Below, in pieces: positions 59,519 to 64,000 of a DNA stretch of 64,000 nucleotides. The notes under the pieces were generated by a model that did no database searches, was not told the DNA's origin, and saw only the letters and a list, made by a program, of their open reading frames with translations. Each line of letters starts with the position of its first letter. Positions within the stretch are counted from its first letter, which is position 1. The position numbers were made by a program, and so were the translations under genes. The stretch is from Schaalia sp. ORNL0103 (lineage in GTDB: Bacteria; Actinomycetota; Actinomycetes; Actinomycetales; Actinomycetaceae), in the NCBI RefSeq assembly GCF_019429565.1, contig NZ_JAHXSA010000002.1:62001-126000 (forward strand). Direction: 5' to 3'.

Positions 59519-60104
59519 GCGAGCGCCCCAGATCCTGGTCGGCCCACCTCTGCCAATGCGGCGCGTAGGTCTGCCCGTCGCGCGCGAGCGCCCTGCTGCG
59601 CCGTTCGTCCTCGCCGGGGTCTGCGATCCAGATGACGAGATCGGCCTCGGCCTCGATAGCGCCGCAGCCCTCGATGATCGTCGGGGCGAGGGGGACGCGA
59701 ATCGTCGCCCCGGTTATACCGGACTCCCAGTCCCAGGCCTCGTAGGAGGAGGCACGCCCTCCCCGCAGGTCCGCGGCAATTCGACGCGCGATGTGGGCGC
59801 CCTCCGCGAGGCCGTCCCAGCCGGGGTACCAGTCGTCGAGGTGCAGGACCTGCCAGCCTGGCAGGAGGGGCGTGAGCGCTGCGGCCAGGGTGGACTTGCC
59901 GGAGCCGGAGTAGCCGTCGATCGTGACGACCGGGACGCCGGGGCGCGCGCCCGCCTCACCAGACGAGGCCGTGGCCCGCACCCCCGCCAGGGCACTCAGG
60001 CGGGGGGCGAGCTCGCGGGCGGCCTCATCGGGGCCCATCGTGACGGGGACCGTGACCCGCAGGCCCACTCCCCCACTCACGTCTTCCCAGGTGAGGCCGC
60101 TCAT
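59511..60104 (-). CDS. P-loop NTPase, uridine-kinase-like
   Basis: A 197-residue protein with Walker A GYSGSGKST (about residue 64-72), a Walker B-like VLHLDDWYPGWDG, and the lid/base region LAPTIIEGCGAIEAEADLVIWIADPGEDERRSRALARDG typical of small nucleoside or vitamin kinases. The start overlaps the ECF gene stop by 4 nt, so it is co-expressed with the thiamine-precursor transporter; phosphorylation of the imported pyrimidine or thiazole is a possible role, by inference only. Confidence 0.8.
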   Translation of the reverse strand: MSGLTWEDVSGGVGLRVTVPVTMGPDEAARELAPRLSALAGVRATASSGEAGARPGVPVVTIDGYSGSGKSTLAAALTPLLPGWQVLHLDDWYPGWDGLAEGAHIARRIAADLRGGRASSYEAWDWESGITGATIRVPLAPTIIEGCGAIEAEADLVIWIADPGEDERRSRALARDGQTYAPHWQRWADQDLGRSLP

Positions 60105-62500
60105 CGGCCCACCAGGGCGAAGGTGCCCGCCCAGATGCTCGCGGCCAGCGCGATCGCGGGCACGGCGATGGCGACGACCATGAGGACGGCATCGGCGGCA
60201 CGCAGGCGCGAGGGGCGCGCCCACGTTCGCTTGCCTGCCGCGCCGAAGCCTCGGGCCTCCATCGTGGTGGCCAGCTTGCCGGAGCGACGCAGCGCGAAGA
60301 CCAGCAGCGAGAAGGAGCCTCGCAGGAAGGAACGGATGCGCGAGGAGTCACCGACGCCTCGGGCACGGCGCGCCCGCTCGAGGGCCTTCCAGTCGGCCGC
60401 CATCAGCGACGTCATGCGCGCGCCCGCGAGCGCAGCCAGCACGGGGCGGGCGGGCAGGTGCAGGATCTGCGCGAGGCCGTCGCCCATGTCGGTGGGGTCA
60501 ATGCGGTCGAGCAGAGCAATCGCAGGCAGGACAATCGCGCACATGCGCAGGCCGATGCCCAACGCCAGCCACATGGAGTGATCCGAGATCGCTGCCGGCC
60601 CGAACTGCCAGTACACGGTTCCGCCCGGTGAGGCGTAGAGCAGCATCGACAGCGCGCCGAGCGGCGCGGCCAGCAGCAGCGGCGTCGCCTTCAGGAAGAA
60701 GCTGCGCGCCGACACACCCGACAGGGGCATGAGCGCAAGCTCGAGAATGACGGCAACGGCCGCGCTCACCGGGTCAATCGTGATCAGCAGGGGCGTGGTG
60801 GCGACCAGGAGGGCGAGCACGCGGGCGACGGGATTCGTACGCGCGAGGAGGCCTCGGGCGCCGCGCTTCGGGCCGCGACCGTGAACGTTCCCGGCGGGGG
60901 CGGCCCCGGCCTCGTCCGTGGAATCCTCGGGGGCCGCGCCACGCGTGCCGACCTGCCCGAGGTCGACGACGCGCTGGCCCATCGCGGCCACAAACGCGGG
61001 GTCGTGCGTGATCGACACCAGGGTGACGCCGCGCTCGAGGGCGGCGCGCAGGAGGCGCACAAGGCCGAGCCACGTGCCGCGATCCTGGCCGAAGGTCGGC
61101 TCGTCGAGGATGAGCAGCTCGGGTGCGCTGATGAGCGCGGTCGCCACCGACAGGCGGCGCTTCTCGCCGCCAGAGAGCGTCATGGGGTTGGCGCGCGCAA
61201 GTTTGGTCAGGCCCAGGGCCTCGAGGTGTTCGTCGACGAGGGGGGCGATCTCCTCGTCGGTCATGCCAGCGGCGCGCGGGCCGATCGCGAGCTCCTCGGC
61301 GACGGTGGCGGCCAGGAACTGGTATTCGGGCTCCTGGAAGACCATGGACATGCGGCCGAGCAGCTGCTTGCTGCTCCACTGGTGGGGGTCGCCGCGCGTG
61401 CCATCGGAGGTCTCGACCTCGACCGTGCCCTCCAGCGGCGGCAGAAGGCCCGCGAGGGTGAGTGCAAAGGTCGATTTTCCGGCGCCGTTAGCGCCAACGA
61501 TGCAGGTGGAGACCCCGCGCTCGATCGTCAGGTCGATGCCGCTGCGCACGGGGACGGACGCGTCGTAGCCGATCGTCAGGTCAGCGACGCGGGCAATCGG
61601 GGTGGCATCAGACGAGGCCGGGGCAACCTCGGGGGCGGGTCCGACCTCGGCGGCGACGTCGTCGCCGGGAAGCCAGATGCCGCGCTCACGCAGGGCGTCA
61701 CCCTGCTGGGCGAGGACCTCGTCGAGGGGGCCATCGGCGGCGATCGCACCGTCCGCGACCACGATGACGCGATCCACGAGAGAGGCCCACACGTCGACGC
61801 GGTGCTCGACGACGACGACGGTCGCGCCCGTGCGCTCGACGACCTTTTCGACGGCGGCGCGCACCTCGGCGACGCCGCTCGGGTCCAGGTTCGCGGTGGG
61901 CTCGTCCAGGAGCAGCAGGCCCGGGCCCATCGCAAGGATCGACGCCAGAGCCAGGCGCTGCTTCTGCCCGCCCGACAGCTGCGTCGTCGAATGATCCAGG
62001 GGGACGCTCAGGCCCACGGCCTCGAGCGAATTCTCCACGCGAGGCCAGATCTCCTCGCGCGCAACCCCCAGGTTTTCCATGCCGAAGGCCACGTCGTCGC
62101 CCACGCGGGCGAGGACCACCTGGGCCTCAGGGTCCTGCATGAGCAGGCCCACGCGGCCCCTCGCCTCGGCCGGAGCGACGCCATCGACGGTGAGCGTGCC
62201 GGTGGCCTCGCCCTCCTCGGCGCCGCCCAGCAGGCCGGCCAAGCCGCCCATGAGCGTCGACTTGCCCGACCCGGACGGGCCCAACACCAGCACGCGCTCG
62301 CCCGGCGCGATATCGAGATCAACGTCCGACAGCGCGGCGTTCTTACGCCCGGCGTGACGCCATCCCCAGCCGCGCGCGCACACGCGCGCGCCCGCCCCCT
62401 CACCCAGCGCAGCCGAGGCACCGGGCGAGGACACGGGGCGGGAGGAGGCGGGGTGGGCCTCGTCCATGGAACCGAAATCAGACAAGCTCACGCGCTCCAC
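60101..62500 (-). CDS. Fused ECF transporter ATPase(x2)-EcfT protein (YkoD-YkoC-like)
   Basis: A 799-residue single chain with three modules. ABC domain 1 (about 45-260): Walker A GPSGSGKST, Q-loop LMQDPEAQ, signature LSGGQKQRLAL, Walker B LLLLDEPTANLD. ABC domain 2 (about 300-520): GANGAGKST, FQEPEYQF, LSGGEKRRLSV, LLILDEPTFGQD. EcfT domain (about 560-799): several membrane helices and the A-rich coupling helix motifs ALAGARM and ERARRARGVGD. It energises the YkoE S-component encoded just upstream. Start: GTG 62500 (overlaps the S gene) or ATG 62467. Controlled by the TPP riboswitch. Confidence 0.93.
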   Translation of the reverse strand: MERVSLSDFGSMDEAHPASSRPVSSPGASAALGEGAGARVCARGWGWRHAGRKNAALSDVDLDIAPGERVLVLGPSGSGKSTLMGGLAGLLGGAEEGEATGTLTVDGVAPAEARGRVGLLMQDPEAQVVLARVGDDVAFGMENLGVAREEIWPRVENSLEAVGLSVPLDHSTTQLSGGQKQRLALASILAMGPGLLLLDEPTANLDPSGVAEVRAAVEKVVERTGATVVVVEHRVDVWASLVDRVIVVADGAIAADGPLDEVLAQQGDALRERGIWLPGDDVAAEVGPAPEVAPASSDATPIARVADLTIGYDASVPVRSGIDLTIERGVSTCIVGANGAGKSTFALTLAGLLPPLEGTVEVETSDGTRGDPHQWSSKQLLGRMSMVFQEPEYQFLAATVAEELAIGPRAAGMTDEEIAPLVDEHLEALGLTKLARANPMTLSGGEKRRLSVATALISAPELLILDEPTFGQDRGTWLGLVRLLRAALERGVTLVSITHDPAFVAAMGQRVVDLGQVGTRGAAPEDSTDEAGAAPAGNVHGRGPKRGARGLLARTNPVARVLALLVATTPLLITIDPVSAAVAVILELALMPLSGVSARSFFLKATPLLLAAPLGALSMLLYASPGGTVYWQFGPAAISDHSMWLALGIGLRMCAIVLPAIALLDRIDPTDMGDGLAQILHLPARPVLAALAGARMTSLMAADWKALERARRARGVGDSSRIRSFLRGSFSLLVFALRRSGKLATTMEARGFGAAGKRTWARPSRLRAADAVLMVVAIAVPAIALAASIWAGTFALVGR

Positions 62501-63077
62501 GGCCTGAGGCGAAGCGATCCAGGGCGCCTGTCTTTGCCAGCGCGTTCGTCAGCGCCCAAGCGAGGATACCCGCCAGGACAATACCCGACGCCATGCCGCA
62601 CACGAGGTAGATCACGTTGTAGAGCACGCCCTTCGTGATGTGGCCGGAGAGGAAAAGCTCGAGGACCCACTCGAACGCAAAGGACACGGCGCCCGCAGCG
62701 CCCACGATCGTCACGTTGAAGCGGCGGTAGGCCACCAAGGCGAAGACGACCTCCGCGCCGAGGCCCTGCGCGAGACCCGAGTAGATGGTCTCGACGGCCC
62801 ACTGGGAGCCCAGGGCCATGGAGACGGTGGCAGCCATCAGCTCGACGAAGAGCGCGGCGCCGGGCTTGCGGATGACGTAGCCGCCGAGCGTGCCGCCCAG
62901 CAGCCAGACGCCCGTCACCAGGCCACCCACACCGGGGCCGATAGTCTTGAGGAACTCGTAGCCTGCGCCGCCCACCTGGTTCCAGACGACAAAAATGAGG
63001 CCGCAAGCAACGCCCAGGACGGCGGCGGTGACGATGTCAATGACCCTCCAGCGGAGGGACGGAGCAGTGGATGCCAT
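62478..63077 (-). CDS. ykoE: ECF transporter S component, YkoE family (thiamine precursor)
   Basis: A 199-residue membrane protein with about five to six helices: RVIDIVTAAVLGVACGLIFVVWN, GGLVTGVWLLGGTLGGYVIRKPGAALFVELMAA and the acidic FAFEWVLELF. This is the YkoE family, the substrate-binding subunit for hydroxymethylpyrimidine/thiamine. The TPP riboswitch in its leader supports the substrate. GGGAG about 9 nt before the ATG. Confidence 0.93.
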   Translation of the reverse strand: MASTAPSLRWRVIDIVTAAVLGVACGLIFVVWNQVGGAGYEFLKTIGPGVGGLVTGVWLLGGTLGGYVIRKPGAALFVELMAATVSMALGSQWAVETIYSGLAQGLGAEVVFALVAYRRFNVTIVGAAGAVSFAFEWVLELFLSGHITKGVLYNVIYLVCGMASGIVLAGILAWALTNALAKTGALDRFASGRGARELV

Positions 63078-63106
63078 GCGAAAATACTCCCTTCGTGTTG
63101 CACGGC

Positions 63107-63202
63107 GGCCACGAGGGAAGAGCCTTCCTACGCCGGTATGATCCGGATCAGGTTCTACGGTCGGGGGTGGTCCCCTCTCAGCTCGCTTCGAGCTCCCGTG
63201 GC
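63107..63202 (-). promoter_or_regulatory. TPP riboswitch (THI element)
   Basis: On the minus strand the conserved THI-box blocks are present in order: a 5' stem CCACGGGA closing with TCCCTCGTGG, GCTGAGAGGG, then GACCGTAGAACCTGATCCGG, ATCATACCGGCGTAGGAAGG. It lies about 30 nt before the YkoE start, so thiamine pyrophosphate should repress the transporter. Confidence 0.97.
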
Positions 63203-63237
63203 ACTCTGGTGAGCATAGTCACTTGGTATTCATTCCG

Positions 63238-64000
63238 CTACTCATGCAGATGAGGACCGGTATGCGGGCCCTCTCCCGTGCCCCCGTCGCCGAGGACCCC
63301 GCGCGACGCGCGGCGCAGCAGGAAATGGCGGTTCGCGAAGGCCGCACCCACGATGAACGCGATCCAAATCAGCGAATAGACGAGGCCGGGGCGAGTATCG
63401 TCCCACATCGCCAGGATGACACCCATGCAGCCCATGAACGCCAGGACGATCCAGGCGCTGATCGCGCCGCCAGGGGCCTTGAACGTCGAGGCCGCATGCA
63501 GCTGGGGGCGCTTGCGCAGGTAGACCAGGTAGGACACGACGATGACAACCCACACGCCCATGAACAGCGTCGCCGACACGGAGGTCACCAGCGTGAAGGC
63601 CTCGGAAATCGAGCCGCCCATCCCCATGATGACGATGCCCGACAGGAGGCACACGCAGGACAGGAACAGGGCGTTGAGGGGCACGTGGTGACTGGACAGT
63701 CGGGCGAAGATGCCGGGCGCCTGCTCCTGGCGGGCCAGGCCGTAGAGCATGCGCGACGTGGAGTAGATACCCGAGTTCGCGCTCGACGCGGCCGAGGAGA
63801 GGACCACCAGGTTGACGATCGTGGCCGCGGCGCCCAGCCCGGTCAGCGAGAACATCGTGACGAAGGGGGACTTCTCGGGGCTCACCTGATCCCAGGGGGT
63901 CACCATCATGATGGCCGCGAGCGCAGCCACGTAGAAGAGCATGATACGAACGGGGATGGAGTTGACGGCCTTGGGCAGGGTGTTGTCCGGGTCGTCGGTC
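63238..64000 (-). CDS. Amino-acid permease (APC superfamily, AAT/CycA-like), C-terminal part
   Basis: The frame is open to the end of the window, so the N-terminus is missing. It opens with LPKAVNSIPVRIMLFYV and contains NLVVLSSAASSANSGIYSTSRMLYGLA, both hallmarks of the AAT family (D-serine/D-alanine/glycine, aromatic or general amino-acid permeases). Six to seven membrane helices remain, and the C-terminus is His-containing (HTGPHLHE). Proton-coupled amino-acid uptake; exact substrate unknown. Confidence 0.92.
   Translation of the reverse strand, partial: TDDPDNTLPKAVNSIPVRIMLFYVAALAAIMMVTPWDQVSPEKSPFVTMFSLTGLGAAATIVNLVVLSSAASSANSGIYSTSRMLYGLARQEQAPGIFARLSSHHVPLNALFLSCVCLLSGIVIMGMGGSISEAFTLVTSVSATLFMGVWVVIVVSYLVYLRKRPQLHAASTFKAPGGAISAWIVLAFMGCMGVILAMWDDTRPGLVYSLIWIAFIVGAAFANRHFLLRRASRGVLGDGGTGEGPHTGPHLHE

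Noticed and set aside
1-64000. rRNA and tRNA genes
   Set aside because: No cloverleaf-like T-loop/anticodon patterns or rRNA-like conserved stretches were noticed in the intergenic regions examined; a covariance-model scan would settle it.

Overview
The window is high-GC actinobacterial DNA. Gene content (S8 proteases with aromatic cell-wall repeats, WXG-like proteins, a CsoR/CopZ/CopA cassette, serS-DAGK-pheA order) and frequent leaderless starts suggest Actinomycetaceae, close to Actinomyces/Schaalia; this assignment is inference. About 50 protein genes can be supported. I saw no rRNA, tRNA, CRISPR array or intact insertion sequence.

Layout. 1-4.8 kb: two convergent paralogous secreted/lipoproteins, a BASS-family transporter, a YwiC-like membrane protein, hisC and a small holin-fold membrane protein. 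4.8-14.2 kb: three operons each built around an alpha/beta hydrolase (4805-6798, 8590-11952, 12085-14204), two of them led by a small WXG100/EspC-like protein, with purB between them. 14.3-17.5 kb: a copper module (csoR, copZ, copA) with two matching CsoR operators. 17.6-22.8 kb: an operon encoding a lipoprotein, a WXG-like protein, a Gly/Ala-rich type-VII-like protein and two tandem subtilisin-like proteases, one of which lacks its catalytic Asp. None of the ATPase or channel genes of a type VII system lie in the window, so these would be outlying substrate/effector loci.

23-42 kb is mostly housekeeping and envelope genes: DUF2079 and GT2 genes, DUF5926, an FGGY sugar kinase, a solitary RHH antitoxin, a TetR/hydrolase divergent pair, a HAD phosphatase overlapping serS, a diacylglycerol-kinase-like protein, pheA, a DUF6541 protein, a DedA protein and a large kinase-like/flippase-like fusion. 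42-54 kb: a Fic enzyme bracketed by AT-rich palindromes, then a surface cluster with a free-standing inhibitor-I9-like lipoprotein, two ~1270-residue subtilisin-type proteases and a wall protein, the last three ending in choline/glucan-binding type aromatic repeats. 54-64 kb: an Abhydrolase_9 membrane protein, a small ADP-ribosyltransferase-like ORF, a methyltransferase, cardiolipin synthase, a P-loop kinase, a TPP-riboswitch-controlled ECF thiamine-precursor transporter (ATPases and EcfT fused in one chain) and the end of an amino-acid permease.

Most interesting signals: the 8590-11952 operon (type VII partner, DUF1023 hydrolase, two paralogous membrane-anchored proteins), which looks like a lipase-toxin/immunity locus; a 12-mer, ACGAGGCCGGGG, present 11 times by eye, in several reading frames and in intergenic DNA; a 34.3-34.6 kb spacer with two diverged modules whose inverted repeats have changed in a compensatory way; a copper ATPase whose metal-binding domain sits inside the ATP-binding region; and the stand-alone I9 lipoprotein beside proteases carrying the same prodomain.
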